The notes under the pieces are model-generated. The model was given only the letters and a program-made list of their open reading frames with translations, had not been told where the DNA came from and did no database searches. This document shows, one piece after another, positions 37,161-46,061 of a stretch of DNA of 64,000 nt. Position 1 is the stretch's first letter. Each line of letters starts with the position of its first letter. Made by a program: the position numbers and the translations under genes. This stretch comes from WTJH01 sp049889695 (lineage in GTDB: Bacteria > Bacteroidota > Bacteroidia > Flavobacteriales > Flavobacteriaceae). The stretch lies in contig JBMHCX010000005.1 in NCBI GenBank assembly GCA_049889695.1, positions 248,001-312,000 of the forward strand, given 5' to 3'.

Positions 37161-38231
37161 CTAAGCTAAAGTGTTTACATTGTTTAGATCTTCGAAGGCT
37201 TGTTTAAGGCGGGCCTTAAAACTTTCTTCTCCTAGGCGCAGCCACTTTCGGGGGTCGTAGAACTTTTTATTGGGAACATCGGCACCCTCTGGATTTCCAA
37301 TTTGAGTTTTTAGGTAGTCTTGTTTGTCGAGCATATAGTCTCGGATCCCTGCAGTAAAAGCAAACTGAAGATCCGTATCAATGTTCATTTTAATAACTCC
37401 ATAACCGATGGATTCACGGATTTCTTCCAGCGATGATCCTGAACCACCGTGAAATACAAAATCAACTGGATTTGGCCCCAAATTGTATTTTTCTTGGATA
37501 TAGCTTTGAGAATTCTTAAGAATTTTAGGCGTTAGCACTACATTTCCAGGTTTGTATACGCCGTGGACATTTCCGAAAGCTGCAGCTACAGTAAACTGAT
37601 CAGAAACTTGTCGCAGTTCTTCAAATGCGTAAGCAACTTCTTCCGGTTGGGTGTAGAGTTTAGAACTGTCAACATCAGTGTTGTCTACGCCGTCCTCTTC
37701 TCCTCCAGTGATCCCTAATTCAATTTCTAAGGTCATCCCCATCTTTTCCATGCGCTGAAGATAAGTTTTACATAGCGCAATATTTTCTTCCAAAGGCTCT
37801 TCCGATAGGTCGATCATATGAGAGCTATAAAGCGGTTTTCCGGTAGCCTTAAAATGTGCTTCACTTGCATCGAGGAGTCCATCGATCCATGGAAGTAAGT
37901 TTTTCGCACAGTGATCGGTGTGTAAAATGACACGAGCTCCATAGGCCTGTGCTAGCTGATGCACGTGGTGAGCGCCAGCAATACCTCCTGCAATGGCAGC
38001 ACGTTGATTTTCGTTCGAAAGGCCTTTTCCAGCATTGAATTGAGAGCCTCCGTTGGAAAACTGAACAATTACAGGGCTATTGAGTTCTGCAGCAGTTTCC
38101 AATACAGCATTTATGGTATTGTTTCCAGTAACATTTACGGCTGGTAGGGCAAAAGCTTTTTCTTTTGCTAGTTTAAATACGTCTTGCACTTGGGTACCAG
38201 TAAGTACACCGGCGGGGAAATTCGTCATCAT
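37161..38231 (-). CDS. fbaA: Class II fructose-bisphosphate aldolase
   Basis: About 356 residues. It cleaves fructose 1,6-bisphosphate in glycolysis and forms it in gluconeogenesis, using Zn2+. Motifs: FALPAVNVTGNNTINAVLE, VILHTDHCAKN (Zn ligand His and catalytic Asp), SSHMIDLSEEPLEEN, ELGITGGEEDGVDN, FGNVHGVYKPGNV, DFVFHGGSGSS and KMNIDTDLQ. The length and insertions fit class IIA. The true start is one of two adjacent ATG codons at 38231 and 38228. The longer frame from a TTG at 38249 would overlap the -7 promoter element and is rejected. Confidence 0.97.
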   Translation of the reverse strand: MMTNFPAGVLTGTQVQDVFKLAKEKAFALPAVNVTGNNTINAVLETAAELNSPVIVQFSNGGSQFNAGKGLSNENQRAAIAGGIAGAHHVHQLAQAYGARVILHTDHCAKNLLPWIDGLLDASEAHFKATGKPLYSSHMIDLSEEPLEENIALCKTYLQRMEKMGMTLEIELGITGGEEDGVDNTDVDSSKLYTQPEEVAYAFEELRQVSDQFTVAAAFGNVHGVYKPGNVVLTPKILKNSQSYIQEKYNLGPNPVDFVFHGGSGSSLEEIRESIGYGVIKMNIDTDLQFAFTAGIRDYMLDKQDYLKTQIGNPEGADVPNKKFYDPRKWLRLGEESFKARLKQAFEDLNNVNTLA

Positions 38232-38240
38232 CAATTTAGT

Positions 38241-38255
38241 TTTGGGCAAAATTAA
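38241..38255 (-). promoter_or_regulatory. Promoter -7 element of fbaA
   Basis: The minus strand reads TAATTTTGC, a perfect TAnnTTTGC match. The transcription start would fall near 38241, giving a leader of about 10 bases before the ATG pair. It lies in the 30-odd bases between the TamL-like gene and fbaA. Confidence 0.55.
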
Positions 38256-38264
38256 ACGATTTCC

Positions 38265-40796
38265 TTAAAAGGGATAGTTAATTCCGATATTAAAAACTGC
38301 TTTGTTGAGTTTCATATCGGTTCCCCAGCGTTCGCCTCGGGAATAAATAGGATTGTAGGTTTTAAAGCCAGTGTCGAGTCGAAAGACAAAAAAGTCGAAA
38401 TCATAGCGTAGTCCAAAGCCTGTTCCTAAAGCCAATTCGTCGAGATCTTGCCAGCCGTCAAATCGCATTTTAGGATTGGTAACATTGTCTTGAACATTCC
38501 AAATATTGCTGAGGTCTGCAAAAAATGCACCTTTGAGTTTACCAAAAATATCGAACCTACATTCAGCGTTAAAAGCCAACTTCATATTGGCTTCGTTGAA
38601 TTCGTTATTGTTGTCGGAACTACCTGGACCTAACTGATACACTTTCCAACCTCTGTTTTCATTTGATCCACCCGTAAAAAAAGATCGGGCAAATGGAACT
38701 GAATTGGCATTGCCGATGGGAAGTGCTAGGCCACCAAAAGCTCTGAAGGCCCAAATGGTTTTTCCCCAACGCAGATGTCGGACGTAGTTTAGTTCGGCTT
38801 TAGCATATCTAGAGGCTTGGACACCATCGATCACAAAAAAGCCATTTTCGTCCCGATCTCCACCAAAGCGCTCCATCCCCCAATGCAATAGATTGCCAAT
38901 CAGTTCAGTTTTTAGGTGGAGCTGCCAAAATGTTTCATCCAGCAGATTTTGTTTCGTGGAATAAAACATACTTAGGCTATTTCCCAAGATCAGATTATTG
39001 GCAGAGAGTCTATTTTGCCGTTCTGTAATGTTTAACACTGACCTGTAATCCTCGGAATCTTCCGGTAGGGCGCTTCTTCCTTCAAGGACATCTGCGCTGA
39101 ACAGATTAGCTCCTGCCGGGATGGTTAAACGTCCATTTTCGTCAAAGTAAGCATCCTGTGGATAATTTTGCGCCAGGGTTTCCAGACGTTCGTAGCTATT
39201 GCGATAGACGTTAAAGTAGTTGTCGGCATTTCTGTTATTGACGTAGAGCGCGTCTAACCACTTCCAGCTAATTTTTAGTTCGGGTCTTGGCTGCCAATTG
39301 TACTCATAACCGATACGGTAGAATTCTTTATCGAGCCCAATATTTTGTTGTAAACCTAATCCTACATAGGCACGAGTACTTGGGTTAGAGGCTCGATCGA
39401 TCCAATCTTTCTTACTGAACGGGAATCGTATGTGGGGAAGGTTTAAGTTAAGATCTCCTCCTAGTTCAAAAAGATTGAAGAATTGATTTTCTTGGGTGCC
39501 TAAATCTTGTGAAGCGCCAAGATTGGCTTTAATTTGAAATTTGAATATTTCGGTTCGTCTAAAGGTATTTCGAATTTGGGTATTGGTCCCCAGAGCTATA
39601 CCAACATCTTGGATATTTGAATGGGAGACGTCTAAATCGAAACCCAAAGAAAATCGTTCTTTGGGACTTAAGAATACTTGTGCTTCGAGCTGGCTACTGT
39701 CCGCTGGGTGGAGGCGGTAACCGATACTCGGATATTTGAAATTCTGCAGCTTTGAAAAGTAGCGATAACTTAAATTCCTGTCGCTGTCACTATATAGATC
39801 CCCAGGATTCATGAATAGCCCTCTCAACAAGGCTTGTGGCTTGTAGTGCAATTTCCCTTGGGCGTGAATACTGATGTTATCCTGATCGTAGAAGGTCTGC
39901 GCATTGTTGTTATCTCCAATATAAACCGCGATGGACTTGATCGGGTAGGTGTGGTATACTTGAGTGATGAGGGTGTCGTTTGCTCTGATTTGGAGGTTGC
40001 TTACCTTCAGGGTGAGGTCGATGCCGTTGTCTTGTCCAAGACTATCGATAGCTGCCTGATAGCGAACCGATGGACTCTGAAAATTATAGACTCCATTATC
40101 CCTAAAAAATTGAATCAGTCTTTTGCGTTCCAATTCCAGTAAACGAGGTTCAAAGGCTTGTCCATTTCGGATCAGGGGGGTGTTTTCAGGAATTTTATAT
40201 AGGCTATCCAATGCATCGGATTCGATCTCTGTGGTGTACTGCCCGATATAGTATTGTTTGTTGGTTGTAATATCGAAAGCTAAAGCTGCTTTTTTTGGGG
40301 CTACAGAATCGACCTGAAAGTCTACTTGAGCGTCTAAATACCCTAAGCCTTTGTAGAATTGTTGTAGTTCTTCTGTTCGGGTTTGAATAGCACTAGAGTC
40401 GATTAGTGTGGGTTTTTCTCCCAGTTGATGAATAAGGCTTACACCTCTATTGTGGTAGCGCCCTAAAACATCGATTTGTTTCTTGGATAGCCACTTTTCT
40501 AGTCGCTGAGCCCTTTTAGGGCGGCGTTGGATCCAAGATTGAAATTTTTCGTCAGAGTTTTCGCTGACCAGCTGATAGGTAAGTGCCCGTAAAGGAATTC
40601 CTAATAGCTTTGCGTTTGGTTGGTAGTCGCTGGGGGGGACCTTTAATTTGCGTTCAGCTGTTGGAAGATCGTTCACCCGATAGTCTATGCGTTCCAACCA
40701 TTGCTGTTGGTCAGGAATCTTTTTGGTAATACTGCATCGTTGAAAGAATCCTACGACGAAAAGAATTAACCCTATTTTTGTTATGAATGTTTTCAA
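38265..40796 (-). CDS. BamA/TamA-superfamily outer-membrane protein, TamL-like
   Basis: About 843 residues from a TTG at 40796, which begins a short basic-hydrophobic signal (KTFITKIGLILFVVGFFQRC). A Cys follows, as in the lipid-anchored TamA relatives (TamL) of Bacteroidota, though the residues before it (FQR) make a poor lipobox. POTRA-like repeats fill the N-terminal half (for example TRTEELQQFYKGLGYLDAQVDFQ and LELERKRLIQFFRDNGVYNF). The C-terminal half is the surface-antigen barrel, with FARSFFTGGSNENRGWKVYQLGPG holding the conserved RG motif and the ending GINYPF. It likely helps insert or export outer-membrane proteins. A longer ATG frame to 40883 would overlap the divergent methyltransferase gene by 45 bases. 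Confidence 0.88.
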   Translation of the reverse strand: MKTFITKIGLILFVVGFFQRCSITKKIPDQQQWLERIDYRVNDLPTAERKLKVPPSDYQPNAKLLGIPLRALTYQLVSENSDEKFQSWIQRRPKRAQRLEKWLSKKQIDVLGRYHNRGVSLIHQLGEKPTLIDSSAIQTRTEELQQFYKGLGYLDAQVDFQVDSVAPKKAALAFDITTNKQYYIGQYTTEIESDALDSLYKIPENTPLIRNGQAFEPRLLELERKRLIQFFRDNGVYNFQSPSVRYQAAIDSLGQDNGIDLTLKVSNLQIRANDTLITQVYHTYPIKSIAVYIGDNNNAQTFYDQDNISIHAQGKLHYKPQALLRGLFMNPGDLYSDSDRNLSYRYFSKLQNFKYPSIGYRLHPADSSQLEAQVFLSPKERFSLGFDLDVSHSNIQDVGIALGTNTQIRNTFRRTEIFKFQIKANLGASQDLGTQENQFFNLFELGGDLNLNLPHIRFPFSKKDWIDRASNPSTRAYVGLGLQQNIGLDKEFYRIGYEYNWQPRPELKISWKWLDALYVNNRNADNYFNVYRNSYERLETLAQNYPQDAYFDENGRLTIPAGANLFSADVLEGRSALPEDSEDYRSVLNITERQNRLSANNLILGNSLSMFYSTKQNLLDETFWQLHLKTELIGNLLHWGMERFGGDRDENGFFVIDGVQASRYAKAELNYVRHLRWGKTIWAFRAFGGLALPIGNANSVPFARSFFTGGSNENRGWKVYQLGPGSSDNNNEFNEANMKLAFNAECRFDIFGKLKGAFFADLSNIWNVQDNVTNPKMRFDGWQDLDELALGTGFGLRYDFDFFVFRLDTGFKTYNPIYSRGERWGTDMKLNKAVFNIGINYPF

Positions 40797-40814
40797 TGCA
40801 GTAAACGCTGGACG

Positions 40815-40851
40815 ATTATTCAAAATTAAGCCTTTTCTATGCTGACCAAAA
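40815..40851 (-). promoter_or_regulatory. Promoter of the TamL-like gene
   Basis: The minus strand carries TAATTTTG at 40828-40821 (a perfect -7 element). A TTTTTTG tract ends at 40847, 18 bases upstream (a -33 element). The transcription start near 40815 gives a leader of about 19 bases to the TTG at 40796. It lies inside the first codons of the divergent methyltransferase gene. Confidence 0.55.
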
Positions 40852-41552
40852 AACAAATCCAACGATTTCAAAAACTTCAGCAAAAGAAATATCGACTTTT
40901 AGACCAATCTTTTGTTGTTGAAGGGGAAAAAAATATTGAAGCATTGCTATCTACCGACTATCCACTAGTGGCTTTATATAGCACTGCAACAACTCCGAAG
41001 TGGGGGGCCGAGTTCATCACCCAAGCACAAATGGAACAACTTACATTTTTAAAAAGCCCCAGTCCTTATTTTGCGGTATTTCAAATGCCTGAAGTTAAAA
41101 ATCTTCCTACGGAGGGTTTGGTGGTAGCATTGGATTCTATTTCTGATCCTGGAAATTTAGGAACCATTATTCGCCTTTGCGATTGGTTTGGTGTTTCACA
41201 GTTGGTCTGTTCAGTCGATACGGTCGACTGCTACAATCCTAAGGTAGTGCAGGCTAGTATGGGGTCGATTGCCCGCGTTTCATGTATATACACCTCTTTA
41301 GATGACTATTTAGCGAGTGCTCAGTTACCGATTTTTGGGGCATTGCTGGAAGGAACGTCCTTATCCGATGTTCCACTTCAACAAAATGCTATACTGCTAA
41401 TGGGGAGCGAATCTCATGGTATCTCTGCAAATCTTCTTGATTGTTTAGACCATCAAATCACCATCCCAAAGTACGATGCTTCAAGTGCAATCGATAGCCT
41501 CAATGTTGCTTCAGCTACAGCTATTATTTTAGCTCATTTCCGAGCCCTTTAA
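40839..41552 (+). CDS. SpoU/TrmH-family RNA 2'-O-methyltransferase
   Basis: 237 residues. The N-terminal ~95 residues form the substrate-binding part (LTKKQIQRFQKLQQKKYRLLDQ, SFVVEGEKNIEALL). The SPOUT trefoil-knot domain follows, with motif 1 LDSISDPGNLGTIIRLCDWFG, motif 2 ILLMGSESHGIS and motif 3 AIDSLNVASATAIILAHF. It methylates ribose in tRNA or rRNA using S-adenosylmethionine; the exact nucleotide is not predictable. It diverges from the TamL-like gene, a common arrangement in Flavobacteriia. Its stop lies 2 bases before the porT stop on the opposite strand. Confidence 0.92.
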   Translation: MLTKKQIQRFQKLQQKKYRLLDQSFVVEGEKNIEALLSTDYPLVALYSTATTPKWGAEFITQAQMEQLTFLKSPSPYFAVFQMPEVKNLPTEGLVVALDSISDPGNLGTIIRLCDWFGVSQLVCSVDTVDCYNPKVVQASMGSIARVSCIYTSLDDYLASAQLPIFGALLEGTSLSDVPLQQNAILLMGSESHGISANLLDCLDHQITIPKYDASSAIDSLNVASATAIILAHFRAL

Positions 41553-41554
41553 GC

Positions 41555-42325
41555 TTATTCGAAGGTAAATGTCAAGACTACCGCACGGGTTTGCATCTGC
41601 TTTAAGAATCCTGTCCAGGGGCTTCGCCAATTATTGGTCGCGTCGTTCGGAGGCGTATCTTGTACGAGTTGGTCATTGAGCATGAATATGCCTCGAATGG
41701 AGGGTGAAAATTTGAAATAGAAGAGATAGAAATCAAAGCCAAAGCCTAGTTCGTAGGTAGTGTTCTGTGCTGTCGTACGGAAAATACCGCTGGCATTATC
41801 ATCTTTATTTTTTTCATTAGAGGATAAATCGAATTCAAGGGCAGCTCCGGCCAAGACAAAGGGACGAAAATTATTGATTCTTTTTGCGCTAAGTTTTAAT
41901 ACTAAAGGCAAGCGAATATTGGTAGAGCGTACTTCTCTGAAACGATCAACTTCTTCGTCTAAACCGAAGTTTTCGGGATATTTAAGGTTTCTTTGGTTGT
42001 AATAGAGTCCGGGTTCTATCCTTAGGTTTGCAAAAGAAGCAAGACGCATGTCTCCGATAAGACCTACTTGAAAGCCCATACTTTGTTCGACCTCTATGTC
42101 TGCTCGATCGGTATAACCCATGCTGCGATCGTTGTAGAAGTCCGCAGTGTATTGAAACTTAAAATCGTATTGGTTAACCCCTAGAAAGTAGCCATAATGG
42201 AGAAATCGCTCATCGAAAACGGGAAGGTTTATTACCCGTTCACGAACAGTAGGATATTGCCCCCATAGTTTGGTACAGGACCATGCGAGACATAAAAGGA
42301 CGACTATGTTACGGTTTATATGCAC
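41555..42325 (-). CDS. porT: Type IX secretion system protein PorT
   Basis: 256 residues with a signal peptide (MHINRNIVVLLCLAWSCTKLWG). It is an eight-strand-like outer-membrane barrel: FLHYGYFLGVNQYDFKFQY near the start, GFQVGLIGDMRLASFANLRIEPGLYYNQRNL in two strands, LPLVLKLSAKRINNFRPFVLAG, and the final VVLTFTFE. The sequence and the position directly after menG are as in other Flavobacteriia. PorT is needed for the T9SS, which exports proteins such as the lectin-domain protein at 24225-26753. The start overlaps menG by 17 bases, suggesting coupling. Confidence 0.88.
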   Translation of the reverse strand: MHINRNIVVLLCLAWSCTKLWGQYPTVRERVINLPVFDERFLHYGYFLGVNQYDFKFQYTADFYNDRSMGYTDRADIEVEQSMGFQVGLIGDMRLASFANLRIEPGLYYNQRNLKYPENFGLDEEVDRFREVRSTNIRLPLVLKLSAKRINNFRPFVLAGAALEFDLSSNEKNKDDNASGIFRTTAQNTTYELGFGFDFYLFYFKFSPSIRGIFMLNDQLVQDTPPNDATNNWRSPWTGFLKQMQTRAVVLTFTFE

Positions 42326-43043
42326 TGTATATAGAGGCCACCCCTAAGGTTTGGGGAAAGTCTTGTACAGATATAAACCCATTTTTGGTTAAAATATTGT
42401 TGAAGTCAGCCCCGCAGGGAAAAGCCACTGCTGAATCGGAGAGATAACTGTAGGCATTTTTATCACTGGAAAACAACCGACCGATCAGTGGCATGATACC
42501 AGCCGTGTAAAAGCGATAGCCCATTCGCAACACAAAAGACTGAGGTACAGCTGTTTCGAGAATTGTTAGTTGTCCTTGCGGCCGTAAAACACGTAAAATT
42601 TCACGAAGCCCTTGGTCTAAGTTTTCAAAATTCCGAACGCCAAAGGCCACCATGACAGCATCAAAAGAATTGTCCTCAAAGGGAAGGGCTTCCGAGTCGC
42701 CAAGGATCATTTGAATCTGTTCTGATTTTTGAGCTTGTTCGATTTTTACTTTCCCTAAGTCCAACATACCGGGAGATAGGTCTAAACCTACAATATCGAT
42801 CGAATTGTTTTTTTGGGCCAAAGACAAGGCTAAATCGCCCGTCCCCGTAGCGACATCCAACACTTTTTTGGGGTTTTGATCCAATACCCTTTGAATGAGA
42901 TGGTTTCGCCAACGAATATCGATCCCAAAACTAATTACTCGATTAAGACTGTCATAACGATCGGAAATGGCATCAAACATTTGGCGAACCTGTACTTTTT
43001 TAGAAGTTTGCTCGCTGGCATACGGTTTTACTTGCTCTTTCAT
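42309..43043 (-). CDS. menG: Demethylmenaquinone methyltransferase
   Basis: 244 residues from the ATG at 43043 (MKEQVKPYASEQTSKKVQVRQM). It carries out the last step of menaquinone synthesis. The SAM-binding motif is VLDVATGTGDLALSLAQ. MenG/UbiE signatures are RQMFDAISDRYDSLNRVISFGIDIRWR, MILGDSEALPFEDNSFDAVMVAFGVRNFENLDQ and GQLTILE. Because Bacteroidota use menaquinone, the menG role is preferred over ubiE. An in-frame ATG at 43142 would add a non-conserved extension that crosses the promoter and is rejected. Confidence 0.95.
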   Translation of the reverse strand: MKEQVKPYASEQTSKKVQVRQMFDAISDRYDSLNRVISFGIDIRWRNHLIQRVLDQNPKKVLDVATGTGDLALSLAQKNNSIDIVGLDLSPGMLDLGKVKIEQAQKSEQIQMILGDSEALPFEDNSFDAVMVAFGVRNFENLDQGLREILRVLRPQGQLTILETAVPQSFVLRMGYRFYTAGIMPLIGRLFSSDKNAYSYLSDSAVAFPCGADFNNILTKNGFISVQDFPQTLGVASIYSAYKP

Positions 43044-43058
43044 AGGCTGCAAATATAA
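43044..43058 (-). promoter_or_regulatory. Promoter -7 element of menG
   Basis: The minus strand reads TATATTTGC (43057-43049), a perfect -7 match ending about 6 bases before the menG ATG. Transcription would then start at or next to the start codon. Confidence 0.5.
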
Positions 43059-43100
43059 AGCATTCCTGTAGGCAATTAGCAGGATATACAGAAAAGGGGC

Positions 43101-43115
43101 TATATTTGAGAACGA
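43101..43115 (+). promoter_or_regulatory. Promoter -7 element upstream of trkA
   Basis: The plus strand reads TATATTTG at 43101-43108, a perfect TAnnTTTG match, about 100 bases before the trkA ATG. It diverges from the menG element 43 bases away. Confidence 0.45.
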
Positions 43116-43209
43116 TTTCAGATGGTAGATAAATGACATCAATAGATTTCAAATTCGTAGGTCTTCACCCGTCGAAAAGGTTCAATTCTTTTATTTTTCC
43201 TGTATACTC

Positions 43210-44559
43210 ATGAAAATTATTATCGCTGGTGCAGGGGAGGTAGGCTTTCACTTGGCCAAGTTACTGTCGTATGAAGCCCTTGATATTTCGCTCATTGATA
43301 CGGAGAAGGACCGCCTCCACTATGCCGAAACACATTTAGATATTAAGACCATACGGGGGGATGCAAGTTCCTTGTCTGTATTATCCGACGCTGGCGTTGC
43401 GCAATCCGATTTATTTATTGCGGTAACGTCCCAGGAGTCTATGAATATTACTGTTTGTGCTCTTGCCAAACAATTAGGAGCCCAGCGGACTATCGCGCGG
43501 ATTTCCTCATTTGAATTAGCGGCCCAACCAACAGAAATTGATTTTAAAGCCATTGGGATCGATGATCTTATATCTCCCGAAAGCTTGGCCTGTGATGAGA
43601 TCGAACGACTACTGGATCAGTCCGCTTTCACCAATAGCTATGTTTTTGAAGAAGGAGCCCTGAACCTCTTAGGAACTACTATCGGGCGAGGTGTTCCCTT
43701 TGTCGGAAAGTCTGTTCAGCAGGCTGCATCTATCTTCCCCGATGTGCACTTTATGCCCATTGCTATTCAAAGAAGGGGAACGCAGTTTACCATGATTCCT
43801 CGCGGAGATACCGTTTTTGAGGAGGGCGATCACGCTTTTTTTATCACTGTTGAAGAAGGGGGAGCTGAATTGTTAAAGCTCACCGGCCAAAGTCATACAC
43901 AAATAAAGAATGTTATGATTTTAGGGGGTGGGAATATAGGTTTGCACGCCGCAGAATTGCTCAGTGCTAAAAAATTTAACGTCACCCTTATCGAAAAGGA
44001 CAAGAATCGGGCAATGGAAATAGCCGATCAGTTACCCAATGCCATGGTCGTTCACGGCGATGGGCGGACAGTAGAGCTATTAGAAGAGGAAGCCATTGAA
44101 AATATGGATGCCTTTATTGCGGTGACCCATAATTCCGAAACGAATATTATGTCCTGTTTAATGGCTAAATCTAAGTCGGTCCACAAAACCATTGCTTTGG
44201 TGGAAAACATGGATTATTTCGGTTTATCGCAATCCATCGGTATCGATACATTGATCAATAAAAAGTTACTAACGGCCAATACGATTTTCCGCTACATACG
44301 TCGGGGAGAGGTCTTGGATATGACGACTTTAAACAACCTAAATGCGGAGATCCTAGAATTTGAAGTTCAACCCCATTCCAAGGTCGTCAATTATTGTATT
44401 CGCGATTTGGATTTTCCCAGAACAGCGACCATAGGGGGAGTCATTAAAAATGGCAAGGGAATTATCGCCTTAGGAGACTATAAAATTGAATCGGGCGATC
44501 GCGTTGTGGTGTGTTGTCTACCCAAGGCCATTAAACGTATCGAAAGTCTATTTTTATAA
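43210..44559 (+). CDS. trkA: Trk system potassium uptake protein TrkA
   Basis: 449 residues in two similar halves. Each has a Rossmann NAD(H)-binding domain (MKIIIAGAGEVGFHLAKLL; VMILGGGNIGLHAAELLSAKKFNVTLIEKD) and an RCK-C domain, the last ending in SGDRVVVCCLPKAIKRIESLF. TrkA is the cytoplasmic gating ring of the TrkH potassium channel and responds to nucleotides. The trkH gene follows with one base between the TAA and its ATG, so the two are an operon. Confidence 0.96.
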   Translation: MKIIIAGAGEVGFHLAKLLSYEALDISLIDTEKDRLHYAETHLDIKTIRGDASSLSVLSDAGVAQSDLFIAVTSQESMNITVCALAKQLGAQRTIARISSFELAAQPTEIDFKAIGIDDLISPESLACDEIERLLDQSAFTNSYVFEEGALNLLGTTIGRGVPFVGKSVQQAASIFPDVHFMPIAIQRRGTQFTMIPRGDTVFEEGDHAFFITVEEGGAELLKLTGQSHTQIKNVMILGGGNIGLHAAELLSAKKFNVTLIEKDKNRAMEIADQLPNAMVVHGDGRTVELLEEEAIENMDAFIAVTHNSETNIMSCLMAKSKSVHKTIALVENMDYFGLSQSIGIDTLINKKLLTANTIFRYIRRGEVLDMTTLNNLNAEILEFEVQPHSKVVNYCIRDLDFPRTATIGGVIKNGKGIIALGDYKIESGDRVVVCCLPKAIKRIESLFL

Positions 44560-44560
44560 G

Positions 44561-46054
44561 ATGTTTCATCCGAAGATTATTGGTTATTTAATGGGGGTTT
44601 TGCTCTGCTTTAATGGTGGCTTTATGCTGCTGTCTGCGCTTGCTAGTTTTTGCATGCAAGACCAACAAACGCTCGCCTTACTCATGGCTGCCTTTACCAC
44701 TATGGCCATTGGGGGAATTCTTTTGGTAAGTTGCCGAAATAACAACCGACAGCTGGCCAAAAGAGATGGATATATGGTCGTGAGCCTGGGATGGTTACTG
44801 ATGAGTCTGTCGGGTACTCTTCCCTACTTATTCAGTGGGGCAATTCCCAGTTTTACCGATGCCTTTTTTGAATCGATGTCTGGGTTTACCACAACGGGCG
44901 CAACAATTCTCAAGGATATTGAAAGCATCCCCGCTGGAATTTTATTTTGGCGGAGTACAACGCATTGGATCGGTGGGATGGGAATCATTGTCTTGGCCCT
45001 AGCCATCCTTCCTCTACTGGGGATCGGAGGTATGCAGCTCTTTACGGCAGAAGCTCCAGGACCCAGTAGCGACAAATTGCACCCGAGGATTACGGATACT
45101 GCTAAACGATTATGGTTGATCTATGTCATGTTTACAACGCTTAACGCTCTATTGTTATGGGCGGGCGGGATGAGCCTTTTCGATGCCCTCAATCATGCCA
45201 TGAGTACCCTTTCCACGGGTGGGTTTTCAACAAAAAACTTAAGCCTTGCCCATTGGAACGACTTTCCATGGATTCAGTATATCACCACTTTTTTTATGAT
45301 TCTTGCGGGCAGTAATTTTGTGTTGAGTTATTTTGCGTTTACAGGGCAGTTTGACAAGATTATTAGAGACGACGAATTCAAGACCTATGTATCTTTCCTC
45401 GGTGTTTTTACTGCTTTGGCTTTTATTTATGCTGTTTCGACTGCGATTCAAGCCGATCAGTCACATTTTGTCGATGCTGAGCCATGGGGCTATCTAGAGA
45501 GTCGATTTAGACATGCCCTTTTTCAAGTGGTTGCCGTGGTGACGACAACTGGCTTTTCAACGGCAGATTTCACCAGTTGGGGTGGATTTTTGACGCTATT
45601 TTTCTTTGGTCTGATGTTTTTAGGCGGTTCTGCTGGGTCTACTTCCGGAGGGATCAAGGTCGTCCGTCATCTGTTGATGATCAAAAATGGTTTTTTAGAA
45701 TTTAAGCGCGCCCTACATCCCAATGCAATTATTCAGGTTCGCTATAACAACAAAACAGTAGATACCGATATTACCTATACCATCCTCGCCTTTTTTATCT
45801 TATACATGATTTCCTTTATTATCGGCGCCTTAGGTTTTGGTGCTTTAGGGCTGGATTTCGATTCTTCTGCTGGCTTGGCAGCTTCCACTCTCGGGAATGT
45901 AGGTCCCGCCTTGGGAGCTTTTGGACCTAGTGCAAACTATGCAGCACTCCCTTTGATTGGGAAATTTTGGGCGACTTTTTTAATGCTGATCGGTCGTCTG
46001 GAACTCTTTACCGTCCTGATATTATTTTCACCCTTCTATTGGAGGAAACACTAA
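44561..46054 (+). CDS. trkH: Trk system potassium uptake protein TrkH
   Basis: About 497 residues from the ATG at 44561 (MFHPKIIGYLMGVLLCFNGGFMLL). A longer in-frame start at 44486 lies inside trkA and is rejected. It is the potassium-translocating membrane subunit with four P-loop-like repeats: FESMSGFTTTGATI, AMSTLSTGGFSTKN, VVAVVTTTGFSTADF and ASTLGNVGPALG. FLGGSAGSTSGGIKVVRHL is the conserved intramembrane loop. The gene ends 7 bases before the stop of the convergent rarA gene. Confidence 0.95.
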   Translation: MFHPKIIGYLMGVLLCFNGGFMLLSALASFCMQDQQTLALLMAAFTTMAIGGILLVSCRNNNRQLAKRDGYMVVSLGWLLMSLSGTLPYLFSGAIPSFTDAFFESMSGFTTTGATILKDIESIPAGILFWRSTTHWIGGMGIIVLALAILPLLGIGGMQLFTAEAPGPSSDKLHPRITDTAKRLWLIYVMFTTLNALLLWAGGMSLFDALNHAMSTLSTGGFSTKNLSLAHWNDFPWIQYITTFFMILAGSNFVLSYFAFTGQFDKIIRDDEFKTYVSFLGVFTALAFIYAVSTAIQADQSHFVDAEPWGYLESRFRHALFQVVAVVTTTGFSTADFTSWGGFLTLFFFGLMFLGGSAGSTSGGIKVVRHLLMIKNGFLEFKRALHPNAIIQVRYNNKTVDTDITYTILAFFILYMISFIIGALGFGALGLDFDSSAGLAASTLGNVGPALGAFGPSANYAALPLIGKFWATFLMLIGRLELFTVLILFSPFYWRKH

Positions 46055-46061
46055 GCAATTA

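Noticed and set aside
42309..43142. Longer menG frame starting at 43142
   Set aside because: The added 33 residues are not typical of MenG and would cover the -7 promoter element next to the ATG at 43043.
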